A stretch of 9,316 nucleotides of DNA from Verrucomicrobia bacterium UBA1200 (GCA_002309765.1 DBXY01000017.1:163144-172459); one strand, 5' to 3'; shown: positions 1-7,378, counted from the stretch's first letter. Numbers and translations are program-made. Notes: a model not told the origin generated them from the sequence alone.

Positions 1-1904
1 ACCGCCTCTCGCCATCCGACCTGGCGGAAACGGCGCTGGTGACCGCGTCGAATTTCGGCGATCTCGATGGCGCGGAACCGGCCCTGATCCCTCCCGGATG
101 TCCTGGCCGCGACCCGTCAGCCGCGCTGGCGTACCCGGCCGCCGAACCGGCCCAGCGTTTGGCCGCCGCATTCGGTTTGGGGGGAGTGCTGTGCCCGCTT
201 TCGCTTTCCTGCTCTTCCGGAGCTTCAGCGGTGGCGGCAGCCGCCGAACTGATCCGCAACGGAGCCGCCAGGCGGGTAGTGGTGGTCGGCTTTGACGCGA
301 TTTCCCGTTTCGCGTGGAGCGGGCTTTGTTCCCTCCGCACCATGACCAAGGAAAAAGTACGCCCGTTTGACCGCAACCGCAGCGGCACCGTATTTTCCGA
401 AGGCGCGGCGGCGGTGGTTCTGGAAAACGGAGACTCCCTCTCCGCCCGGCAGATTGAACCGCTGGCATGGCTGGCCGGCTGGGCAACCGGCAACAACGGC
501 CACCACCTTACCGCGCCCGCTCCGCGCGGGGCCGGATCGTTGCAGGTAATGCGCGATGCGCTGGCGATGTCGGGACTGGACGCCGCTTCGGTGACCCATA
601 TAAATGCCCACGGCACCGGCACCAAGGCGAACGACACCACCGAAACCCAGGCGATTTTCGATCTTTTCGGCGAACGGGGACGGGAAATTCCGGTAACCTC
701 GGTCAAAGGTTCGCTCGGCCACACGCTGGGCGCGGCAGGCACGGTGGAGTTGGCGGTTGCCGTTTTGACATTGCGGGAAAAACTGATCCCGCCCACCGCG
801 AATCACACCGACCCCGACCCGGAATGCCCGCTACGCGTGGTCACATCCCCCGAAGCGTTCGAAGGCCATTGCGTATTGTCCAACTCGGCAGGGTTCGGCG
901 GTTGCAACGCCGCGCTGCTGATCACCGACGCGCCGACCGTGCCGATGGACGCGACGACCGGTTCGGTAATCACGGTTGACGGACACGCATCGGTTTCCGC
1001 CCTTGGGTTGGACACGGAAGAAATCCAAACGGCGGCGGAAGAGGGCGAGAGCGCCTGTTTCGAACTTTCCCGGTTTGAATTCGGCGACCCGCCGCCGGAA
1101 GTCGGCGAAGTCCCGGAATTTGCGGTTACTGATTTCGGCGTGGCTCCCAAACCATATCTCGACCCGGCCAGCCGTTATTTGCTCGGCGCGGTGGCGGCAG
1201 CCGCCGGTGATATTTTAAAGGACAATAATCTGGACAGCGGTCGTATCGGCATCTCCGTCGGTACGGCTTGGGGCTGCGCGGAGACGGCAGAACTGTTTTT
1301 TGCCGACTACATGCGCAAAGGCCCCCGGCTGGTCAAGCCCTTCCTCTTCCCCCACACCTATTCCAACACCGCAATCAGTCTGGCCGCGATGGAATGGTCG
1401 CTTAAAGGCCCGCACTTCAATCTGACCGCACCGGAAAGCGCCGGCGCGCTGGCTTTCGCGCAATCGGTTTGGGCGTTGCGCCGCCACGCGGCGGATATGA
1501 TGGTGGCGGCTGCCACCGACGCTTTGAGCCCGATCAGGCTTGGGGTGGCATCGTCTGAACGCACCTGCGGCGAAGCAGCTGCCGCCGCATTGTTGCGCCG
1601 TGACGGCACCGGCGCTCAGTTGCTGGGCATCGGCGTGGCGCGCGATATGGCAACCGCCGCAAAAATGGCGGAAAAAGAGGCCGGCGTGTCCGGCAAGGAT
1701 TTCCGCTGGTACGCCAATCCATTGGCCGCCGCCGGTTTGTCCGGCCGCGAATGCGTGGAGCTGGAGTCCATGTGCGGCGAAACCGCCGGCGCGGCGTTTT
1801 TGCTTCAGCTCGATCTAGCGTTGTCCCTTGAGGACCAAGGAGCGGTGGTGGCGGTAGCCGTGCAGGACAGTTGTGCGGCAGTGGCGGCGATTTTCCGCAA
1901 GTAA
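1..1904 (+). CDS. Beta-ketoacyl-ACP synthase fused to a degenerate KS/chain-length-factor-like half (5' partial)
   Basis: The gene enters from the left edge. Its frame is open from the first complete codon at 3, and a GTG at 39 is internal, because the residues before it still read as ketosynthase and about 90-100 N-terminal residues of the fold are missing. Numbering from codon 3, the first half carries the full KAS II-type active site: Cys70 in SCSSG, His203 in NAHGTGT, Lys235 and His240 in KGSLGHTLGAAG, plus RPFDRNRSG and a closing NSAGFGG. It should perform decarboxylative Claisen condensation of acyl and malonyl-ACP in the cytoplasm. From about residue 322 a second KS-like unit begins. 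At the Cys position it reads APESAGA (Glu478), and at the GHT position CGETAGAA (Glu593); no HGTGT is present. This resembles a chain-length factor fused to its KS, as in PfaC-type or type II polyketide systems. It could serve aryl-polyene-like, polyunsaturated or other specialised lipid synthesis; the pathway cannot be decided here. KS assignment is firm, the CLF-like role is inference. Stop TAA at 1902-1904. Confidence 0.88.
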   Translation, partial: RLSPSDLAETALVTASNFGDLDGAEPALIPPGCPGRDPSAALAYPAAEPAQRLAAAFGLGGVLCPLSLSCSSGASAVAAAAELIRNGAARRVVVVGFDAISRFAWSGLCSLRTMTKEKVRPFDRNRSGTVFSEGAAAVVLENGDSLSARQIEPLAWLAGWATGNNGHHLTAPAPRGAGSLQVMRDALAMSGLDAASVTHINAHGTGTKANDTTETQAIFDLFGERGREIPVTSVKGSLGHTLGAAGTVELAVAVLTLREKLIPPTANHTDPDPECPLRVVTSPEAFEGHCVLSNSAGFGGCNAALLITDAPTVPMDATTGSVITVDGHASVSALGLDTEEIQTAAEEGESACFELSRFEFGDPPPEVGEVPEFAVTDFGVAPKPYLDPASRYLLGAVAAAAGDILKDNNLDSGRIGISVGTAWGCAETAELFFADYMRKGPRLVKPFLFPHTYSNTAISLAAMEWSLKGPHFNLTAPESAGALAFAQSVWALRRHAADMMVAAATDALSPIRLGVASSERTCGEAAAAALLRRDGTGAQLLGIGVARDMATAAKMAEKEAGVSGKDFRWYANPLAAAGLSGRECVELESMCGETAGAAFLLQLDLALSLEDQGAVVAVAVQDSCAAVAAIFRK

Positions 1905-1930
1905 GCCGCGCCCATTGCCGGCGGCATCAC

Positions 1931-1937
1931 GGGAGGG
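1931..1937 (+). promoter_or_regulatory. Ribosome binding site of the GH-D-like glycosidase
   Basis: A purine-rich GGGAGGG lies 7 nt before the ATG at 1945. It is the reason for preferring that ATG over the in-frame GTG at 1873, which lies inside the preceding ketosynthase gene and would put 24 polar, non-signal-like residues before the signal peptide. Confidence 0.7.
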
Positions 1938-1944
1938 CTGGAAC

Positions 1945-4900
1945 ATGATAGCCAAAGTCCATTACGTTTGCAGAGGATTCCTAGGTTTGGGATTCGCCGC
2001 CGCATTGTTGGCGATCTTCATGGCGACAGATTCGGCGGCCGGAATCGCGGTGGCGACCAATAACGACAAGCAAACCACGCTGTCAAACGGCATCGCATCG
2101 GTGGTTTTTGACACAGAACGCGGTTCGTTCTCAATCCGCGACGCCAGCGGAAACATCCGTATCGCTAACGCCGGAGTGGGAGAAACCTCCACCGTGCGAG
2201 GGGCGCATTTCTCCGCCAAAACCGATGAGGTTAACGACGCGCTCGGCCACGGCGTGCGCATCACATTTACGGTGCGCGACGATTCGGTAGGCTCGCGATG
2301 GGGCTTCTACGATGCCGGATACCAGCATCCGCACAGCAAAGGAGGGTGGGAACCGGTTTACACCTACACCTTATACGACAATTCGCCCGCGCTCGTAACC
2401 GCTTTCGGCGTTGACACCCCGGTTTGGTATCGCCGCCGCCTGATTTCCGCCACTGTTATGCGCGGCGGGGAATGGCTGCCGGAGGATCGGGATAAAATCA
2501 CCGACGCCAAAAACATCAACAGCGCGGCGGGCGCGGAACCGGCGCACCTGTGTTCCGGCATGACCCGTTGCAGCGCCAACGGGATTGTCTGGACGGGATT
2601 AGTGGACGGGAAACGCCGTTCTCTGGTTGCGGGCGGACTCCAATACGACGCATTCGGAAAATTTGCCGAGCTGATCGACGGAGCCCTCACCCTTTACGCT
2701 CAGGATGAAGTCGGCGCGCTTATCGAACCAGGCTCCAAAACGCGTTTTGACCGCGACACGTTTTATATCGATGCCGTTACCGACGACCCTTTCGTATCCG
2801 CCGAGACGTACGGCCGCGCCATGCGTAAAGTGAACGGCTGCGATCCAAACGTTTACGACTTCCCCTTGCTGTGCGGCTGGGCGGTCGGGGCGCTTAGCCA
2901 TCTCGGCAACATCAACAACGCCCCCGCGCTAGTCAAAGAACTGGACATGGCGAACGAGAAAGGCTTTACGAAATACTCGAAAGTCGGAGTGCGCCTAGAG
3001 CCTGACTATTATTGTTACGGCGACAACGGCAACACCGAGCAAGGTTGGTACGACGATGCCCACTGGGCAAAATACGGGCATCTGCGGCCGCCTTACGAAA
3101 CGTTCGCCAAGTGGTGCGCCGCGATCCGCGAGCGCAACGGCATTCCCTACACCTACTTTCAGGTCGGGATGCCCAGCAACGACTTCGCGAAAGAACATCC
3201 CGACTGGATGATCTTCAATTCGATCGACGGCATCGAGCGCAAGCACATGCACCACCGGCCATACGTAACTTATGATCTTACCGACAAGGGAATGTCAGAG
3301 CACATGCTCAACGTGTGGAAACGTTTGCGTCAAGATGGCATGCAGGGGATCAAATTTGACTACCCCGAAACCGGCTACAACACCCAAGGCGGCTTTGACG
3401 ACATCCACGCAACGGCGGTGCAGGTCTATCGCCGCTATTTCGCCATTGCCCGCGAAGGTCTCGGCAAAGAAGCGTACCTCGACGAACGCAATCTCGGCGA
3501 GTGCGGACGGCCGTGCCTCGACGCCACCGCCGGAATTGTCGATACGCAACGCACGTGGAGCGACTCGAACAAATTTGATCCGCGTATGATTACCACCGAC
3601 GGGCTTCGCTGGTTCAAAATGCGCACGGTTTTCAATTATTACCCGGATTCAAAAGCCATCCACGGTTTAAGCGACGGCGTGCGCCGCTCAATGCTCACCA
3701 CGGTGTATCTCACCAGCGGGCGCATTGAACTCGCGACCAGTTTCCGACTGTTCACCCCAGAAATGACCCATGACCTCTCGCGCCTCTACCCCGAATACCG
3801 CGAACCCTTCGCGGCGCGTCCGTTGGACGCATTCAAATCAGGAACGGTCAATCCCACCGCCTATGATCTGGAGCTTACCACGGATTGGCACCAAGTGATG
3901 CTCTTTAACCCCACCAACAAGCGGGCGACCGTTAAAGTCGCGCTGTGCGGCGACCGGGCAAAGGACGGTGCCGTCGGGCTTGACCCTAACGCCAAATGGC
4001 GGGCGTACGCTTTTTGGGATGACGCGTATCTCGGGATTCTTGGCGTAAAGGACGAACTGTCGATTGAACTCAACCGGCTCGAATGCGAAATGTTCCGCCT
4101 TACCCGAGCCGAGGCGCGTCCTCAGGTAATTTCCACGACTCGCCATATTCTGCAAGGATGGATGGACATCGCGGACGAACGCTGGGACGCGGCGAAGCGC
4201 ACACTTTCCGGCACCGCCAAACATATCGCGCCGGGAACGGAGGAAAGTGTGGTCATCGCCGCCGATCTGCCGGACGGTACGCTATTCCCATTGGACAAGG
4301 CATCCGTCTCCGAAGACGATTCCGCAGCCGGCATGAAGCTGACCGTTACTGAAACGAACGGCACGGTGCGGCTTACGTTCAGCACGCCCACCGCCCGGGA
4401 AATAAAGTGGAACGCGGTATTCGGCGAGTCGAAAACGCCAGCGGCGCCAATAACGTTGGCAACCCTGCCGCTGAAACGCCCCTTGCCGCCGGAACTGGAA
4501 CCGCCGCGCCCATTGCCGCCGCTTCCGCCGCCGCCCAAAGTGCGCATCGAAACGCTTAAACCCGCCGAACAGAAAGCCGGATGGGGCGGAGGCATTCGCA
4601 TGGGCAAAGGATACGACGGCGAAATCCGAATCGGCAAAAAAACCTATCCTGGCGGCATGGCAATCCATGGTCCCGGATATGCGGTTTTCGAACGGCAACC
4701 CGAATGGAAACGCGTGGTCGCCATTGTCGGCGTTGACGAAAGTCAGCGGGTGCAGGATCAGTCGAGCGTAGTATTCAAAATTGTCGGAATCCATCCCGGC
4801 GGCGAGTCGGAAATCGCTGTATCGCCATACATCCGTTTCGGCGGCACCGAAGTCTGGCATTTCGACGCCGCGATTCCCGATGGCGTGACAGCGGTCAAAT

Positions 4901-4971
4901 TTGTGGTGACCGACGGCGACGATGGCGACAAATCCGACCATGGCGACTGGGCCGAGTGCGGATTCAACTGA
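1945..4971 (+). CDS. Secreted GH36/GH27-like (clan GH-D-like) glycosidase with C-terminal NPCBM domain
   Basis: The product is about 1008 residues. It starts with a signal peptide (Lys4, Arg10, hydrophobic stretch from about 12 to 27, likely cleavage after SAA at 30-32), so it is exported. Residues of about 35-300 look like a beta-sandwich, beginning TLSNGIASVVFD. About 305-600 resemble the TIM barrel of alpha-galactosidase-type enzymes. KFDYPE gives Asp472 as candidate nucleophile and RTWSDS gives Asp540 as candidate acid/base. A C-terminal beta region (about 640-840) includes STTRHILQGW, typical of such proteins. A proline-rich linker (about 847-866, PPLPPPP) leads to about 140 residues resembling NPCBM: GGMAIHGPG, a VGVDES turn and a final DHGDWAECGF. 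The expected role is hydrolysis of alpha-linked galactose or a related sugar on extracellular or periplasmic glycan, with NPCBM binding carbohydrate; substrate is not deducible. It starts 40 nt after the ketosynthase stop and may share its transcript. The exact GH family is uncertain because both catalytic assignments rest on motif similarity. Confidence 0.82.
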   Translation: MIAKVHYVCRGFLGLGFAAALLAIFMATDSAAGIAVATNNDKQTTLSNGIASVVFDTERGSFSIRDASGNIRIANAGVGETSTVRGAHFSAKTDEVNDALGHGVRITFTVRDDSVGSRWGFYDAGYQHPHSKGGWEPVYTYTLYDNSPALVTAFGVDTPVWYRRRLISATVMRGGEWLPEDRDKITDAKNINSAAGAEPAHLCSGMTRCSANGIVWTGLVDGKRRSLVAGGLQYDAFGKFAELIDGALTLYAQDEVGALIEPGSKTRFDRDTFYIDAVTDDPFVSAETYGRAMRKVNGCDPNVYDFPLLCGWAVGALSHLGNINNAPALVKELDMANEKGFTKYSKVGVRLEPDYYCYGDNGNTEQGWYDDAHWAKYGHLRPPYETFAKWCAAIRERNGIPYTYFQVGMPSNDFAKEHPDWMIFNSIDGIERKHMHHRPYVTYDLTDKGMSEHMLNVWKRLRQDGMQGIKFDYPETGYNTQGGFDDIHATAVQVYRRYFAIAREGLGKEAYLDERNLGECGRPCLDATAGIVDTQRTWSDSNKFDPRMITTDGLRWFKMRTVFNYYPDSKAIHGLSDGVRRSMLTTVYLTSGRIELATSFRLFTPEMTHDLSRLYPEYREPFAARPLDAFKSGTVNPTAYDLELTTDWHQVMLFNPTNKRATVKVALCGDRAKDGAVGLDPNAKWRAYAFWDDAYLGILGVKDELSIELNRLECEMFRLTRAEARPQVISTTRHILQGWMDIADERWDAAKRTLSGTAKHIAPGTEESVVIAADLPDGTLFPLDKASVSEDDSAAGMKLTVTETNGTVRLTFSTPTAREIKWNAVFGESKTPAAPITLATLPLKRPLPPELEPPRPLPPLPPPPKVRIETLKPAEQKAGWGGGIRMGKGYDGEIRIGKKTYPGGMAIHGPGYAVFERQPEWKRVVAIVGVDESQRVQDQSSVVFKIVGIHPGGESEIAVSPYIRFGGTEVWHFDAAIPDGVTAVKFVVTDGDDGDKSDHGDWAECGFN

Positions 4972-4973
4972 CG

Positions 4974-5984
4974 CTATGAGAGCTTAGCCCAGCTTGGGGG
5001 CAGATTCTTCGGAACCTCAATGTGGCCAAAACGCCGGGGTTCCGGCACGTTTTTGAGGGTCTTCACCCATGCCGCCATCTTCCCGATCCCCTCTTCCAGC
5101 TGGACATTGCGGATAAGGTCGCCAAAAACCCGCTTCACTTTGTCATGGCAGGAATAGGCGGTAACCACCTCGTTGCGGGCATCCAAATGCCGAATCGCCG
5201 AAGACTCAGCGCCCATCGCCCGGCACACGGTCGTCGCCAACTCGTTCACCGTCCACGGCTTGTCCGCCCCGATATTGTAAACCTGGTTCCAGGTTTCCGG
5301 ACGCTCAATGCACTTAGCGATGACCGGTGCCACGTCGTCAATGTAACTGAAAGCGCGAACCTGCTCTCCGTCACCGAAAATCGTCAGCGGCTGGCCGGTA
5401 AGAATCTGACGCATGAAAATCCCAATAACATTGCGGTAGGGATCACCGATATTCTGGCGTTCGCCGTACACATTGTGCGGGCGGAAAATCACATAATCCA
5501 ACCCGAACATCTCCTTGGTTTCGCGTAAATCCAACTCCACCGCGTATTTTGAGATTCCGTACGGATCTTCCGGCCGCGGTTCCAGTTCCTCCACCATCGG
5601 CGTCTGGTTGCGCCCGTACACAGCGATGGAAGAGGTGAACACGAAACACTTCACCGTACCCGAATTCACGGCGGCGTTTATCAAGTTAACGCTACCCACA
5701 AGATTGTTGCTGTAGTTGAAGTTCTTGATGAAGTGGCTCAACCCTTCGGCAGCGTAAGCCGCAAGATGGAACACGTAAGAAAACTTTTCCCGTTCGAATA
5801 GGGCATCCACCGTTGCCACGTCCTGCACGCTGCCGCGAACAAACTCGGCGCCATCGGGCACATTTTCCGGGAATCCGCCCGAAAGGTCGTCCAGCACCAC
5901 CACGCGGTAACCCGCCTTCACAAGCCACTCCGCCACATGGGAACCGATAAACCCGGCCCCGCCGGTAACCAGCACACTCTGCAT
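4974..5984 (-). CDS. NAD-dependent epimerase/dehydratase (UDP-glucose 4-epimerase-like, extended SDR)
   Basis: This 336-residue cytoplasmic protein is a typical-length extended short-chain dehydrogenase. The Rossmann nucleotide motif GGAGFIGSH is at residues 8-16, and the acidic end of beta-2 (LDDLSGG) suggests NAD(H). The catalytic set is Ser118/Ser119 in TSSIAVYG, then Tyr142 and Lys146 in PYGISK. RPHNVYGERQ and FSYIDDVA are characteristic of sugar-nucleotide epimerases and dehydratases such as GalE or UDP-GlcNAc 4-epimerase. It most likely interconverts UDP-hexoses to supply the glycosyltransferase encoded 41 nt upstream on the same strand. The exact substrate cannot be told, so no symbol is given. 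I chose the ATG at 5984-5982 because GGAGGTT lies 6 nt before it. An in-frame ATG 15 nt further upstream (5999) has no well-spaced Shine-Dalgarno and would overlap that site. The TAG stop faces the glycosidase stop with a 2-nt gap. Confidence 0.9.
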   Translation of the reverse strand: MQSVLVTGGAGFIGSHVAEWLVKAGYRVVVLDDLSGGFPENVPDGAEFVRGSVQDVATVDALFEREKFSYVFHLAAYAAEGLSHFIKNFNYSNNLVGSVNLINAAVNSGTVKCFVFTSSIAVYGRNQTPMVEELEPRPEDPYGISKYAVELDLRETKEMFGLDYVIFRPHNVYGERQNIGDPYRNVIGIFMRQILTGQPLTIFGDGEQVRAFSYIDDVAPVIAKCIERPETWNQVYNIGADKPWTVNELATTVCRAMGAESSAIRHLDARNEVVTAYSCHDKVKRVFGDLIRNVQLEEGIGKMAAWVKTLKNVPEPRRFGHIEVPKNLPPSWAKLS

Positions 5985-5990
5985 CGAAAA

Positions 5991-5997
5991 AACCTCC
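5991..5997 (-). promoter_or_regulatory. Ribosome binding site deciding the epimerase start
   Basis: On the minus strand GGAGGTT runs from 5997 to 5991, 6 nt before the ATG at 5984-5982. The first G of this site is the last base of the alternative ATG at 5999-5997, so the longer form would have its start codon on top of the strong Shine-Dalgarno. This supports the shorter protein, which begins MQSVLVTGGAG, the usual start of the Rossmann fold. Confidence 0.7.
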
Positions 5998-6025
5998 ATC
6001 CACCGCTATGTCCGAAGTCCGACGG

Positions 6026-7063
6026 CTACACGTTGGAGCGGACCGTATCCCAAAACTCGCGCCAAGTGCGACGGCGCATCACCACCCGGAACAACTCCGT
6101 GTCGCTGACCTTCCGGGCGGACTGAACGGCCTTCCGCACCGTCACCGCCTCGCCGCGCAAACGCCGCAAATCGCGCAACGCCCACCGGTGGGCGCGGAAA
6201 GCGGTACCGTTGCCGCGCAACAATTGCAACGCCGCCTGCGCCATTGCGCACAGTTCAAACATCGGTGCCACCGTCAGCCGTCCGCGCCAGCCAAAGCACG
6301 TCCGGTAAGAAAACCGGATATTCCGGTAAAAACGCTTCAGCACATCCTCGCGGGCGTAAAACCGCTCCATGGTTGCGCCATGCGCGTGATCCACCGGGGG
6401 TGTCGGCACGTACCACACCTCCCAGCCGGCAAGCCAAGCCCGGTGGCAGAAATTGACCTCCTCGTAATAGGTGTGGAAAAAGCCGTGGAACAAACCGCAG
6501 GGGACGGATTCCACCACCCCGCGCCGGATCATAAACATCGCGCCGTAGGCGGCAAAACATTTGCGGGCCTCGCTCCCCACCGGATCGTCCGCCGGGGCCA
6601 GCCACCCCAGACAGGTGTTGTTGCCGAGGGGGGTCAGGAACGACCCGCAACCGTTAAGCCTGCCGTCCGCGCCCGGCTGCCCGTTCCGCACGATCACCGT
6701 GCCTTGCGCAACGCCAGCCTGCGGATGGGCGTCCATAAACTCAACCAACGCCGTAAACGGCTCCTCCCGAAACACGATGTCGGTGTTCACCAGCGCCACG
6801 AATTCCCGCGTACACAACGGGTAGCCGAAATTGTTCGCCCCGGCGAACCCGCCGTTTTCAGGCATCACGGCGAACTTCACGCCTTCGGCGGCGTACGACT
6901 CCGCCAGTTCGCGGGTCGGAACATCGCCCGCCGCGTCGTCAACAATCACGACCTCAGGGAGCGTTCCGCCGAATGCGGCCCGCAGCGAGTCCACGCACTG
7001 CTTTACCAACTCCGCATTCTTATATGCGGTAATTAACACGGATATTCGGTCAATCGTCTTCAT
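6026..7063 (-). CDS. Glycosyltransferase family 2 (rhamnosyltransferase/WbbL-like)
   Basis: The protein has 345 residues and a GT-A fold N-terminal domain: SVLITAYKN at 8-16 opens the first strand, VVIVDDAAGD at 38-47 holds the nucleotide-binding acidic pair, and NGGFAGANN at 70-78 is the motif common in rhamnosyltransferase-like GT2 enzymes. NTD at 93-95 takes the place of the DXD metal-binding motif. YYEEVNFCHRAWLAGW at about 199-214 resembles the ED-x-D/N-x-C-x-R region supplying the catalytic base (Glu201 or Glu202). The tail of about 100 residues is Arg-rich and shows no clear membrane segment. It should transfer a sugar from a nucleotide donor onto a growing polysaccharide or lipid-linked glycan at the cytoplasmic face. 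It is the first gene of a two-gene operon with the epimerase 41 nt downstream. The start is the ATG at 7063, preceded by a modest GAAGAAAG. A TTG at 7108 would add 15 residues that do not resemble the family. Donor and acceptor are unknown. Confidence 0.88.
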   Translation of the reverse strand: MKTIDRISVLITAYKNAELVKQCVDSLRAAFGGTLPEVVIVDDAAGDVPTRELAESYAAEGVKFAVMPENGGFAGANNFGYPLCTREFVALVNTDIVFREEPFTALVEFMDAHPQAGVAQGTVIVRNGQPGADGRLNGCGSFLTPLGNNTCLGWLAPADDPVGSEARKCFAAYGAMFMIRRGVVESVPCGLFHGFFHTYYEEVNFCHRAWLAGWEVWYVPTPPVDHAHGATMERFYAREDVLKRFYRNIRFSYRTCFGWRGRLTVAPMFELCAMAQAALQLLRGNGTAFRAHRWALRDLRRLRGEAVTVRKAVQSARKVSDTELFRVVMRRRTWREFWDTVRSNV

Positions 7064-7126
7064 CTTTCTTCGGTCCGCGCACACTCGCGGTACCTTCTCA
7101 CAAGGCAAGAGTCAGTTTAACAAAAT

Positions 7127-7146
7127 CCGGTTCTGAGTGCAACCGG
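7127..7146. repeat. 20-bp inverted repeat upstream of the glycosyltransferase operon
   Basis: CCGGTT at 7127-7132 is followed after 8 nt by its exact reverse complement AACCGG at 7141-7146. It lies 64-83 nt before the glycosyltransferase start. It may be an operator for that operon or a hairpin in its leader. A perfect 6-bp arm pair can also occur by chance, so the role is only suggested. Confidence 0.4.
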
Positions 7147-7252
7147 GAATTACTTCCCTTTGTTTAGTTTCGTAAATAGCGCACAAAAATCACTCTGAAC
7201 CTTACAATGTATTATTGCGCCATCTTATCGGAATGTGTTACACTACTATTAG

Positions 7253-7282
7253 TTTACAAGAAAGCATTGTCTGCATTATGAT
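7253..7282 (+). promoter_or_regulatory. Predicted sigma70-type promoter (distal) for the secreted protein gene
   Basis: TTTACA at 7253-7258 (5 of 6 matches to TTGACA) and TATGAT at 7277-7282 (5 of 6 to TATAAT) are separated by 18 nt. The predicted start site near 7289 would give a leader of about 100 nt before the ATG at 7389. The prediction uses the Escherichia coli consensus and the host is unknown. Confidence 0.5.
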
Positions 7283-7286
7283 ATTA

Positions 7287-7303
7287 TGGAATTTCGTATT
7301 CCA
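7287..7303. repeat. 17-bp dyad, candidate operator over the distal promoter start site
   Basis: TGGAAT (7287-7292) and ATTCCA (7298-7303) are exact inverted arms separated by 5 nt. The dyad begins 4 nt after the predicted -10 hexamer and so covers the predicted transcription start, a classic repressor position. No regulator gene is present in the window to pair with it. Confidence 0.45.
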
Positions 7304-7351
7304 ACGATGTCTAATCGATCTAAAAACGTCGTGTCGTCACACCAATTGGCA

Positions 7352-7360
7352 TGTTATAAT
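7352..7360 (+). promoter_or_regulatory. Predicted extended -10 promoter (proximal)
   Basis: TGTTATAAT matches the extended -10 consensus TGnTATAAT exactly, with TATAAT at 7355-7360. No good -35 is present at 17 nt, which is acceptable for an extended -10 promoter. The start site would fall near 7367, giving a leader of about 22 nt that includes the ribosome binding site. Confidence 0.55.
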
Positions 7361-7378
7361 GGCCACCGATTTGAAACT

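Noticed and set aside
225..806. 193-codon open frame on the minus strand inside the ketosynthase gene
   Set aside because: It is antisense to the conserved KS active-site region, and its low-complexity Arg/Gly-rich composition fits a shadow frame.
1873..1944. Upstream GTG start for the glycosidase, overlapping the ketosynthase end
   Set aside because: It would place 24 polar residues before an otherwise good signal peptide, and the ATG at 1945 has a well-spaced GGGAGGG.
4483..4542. Proline-codon repeat (CCG-rich) considered as a tandem DNA repeat
   Set aside because: It is a low-complexity coding stretch for the proline linker between the catalytic part and the NPCBM-like domain, with no regular repeat unit.
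6008..7036. 342-codon open frame on the plus strand, opposite the glycosyltransferase
   Set aside because: It is exactly antisense to a clear GT2 gene, is rich in His, Pro, Arg and Ala as expected for a GC-rich shadow frame, has no Shine-Dalgarno and resembles no family.
7145..7170. GGGAA-N4-TTCCC hairpin followed by a T-rich stretch as a plus-strand intrinsic terminator
   Set aside because: The stem is only 5 bp, the T tract is interrupted, and no plus-strand gene precedes it.
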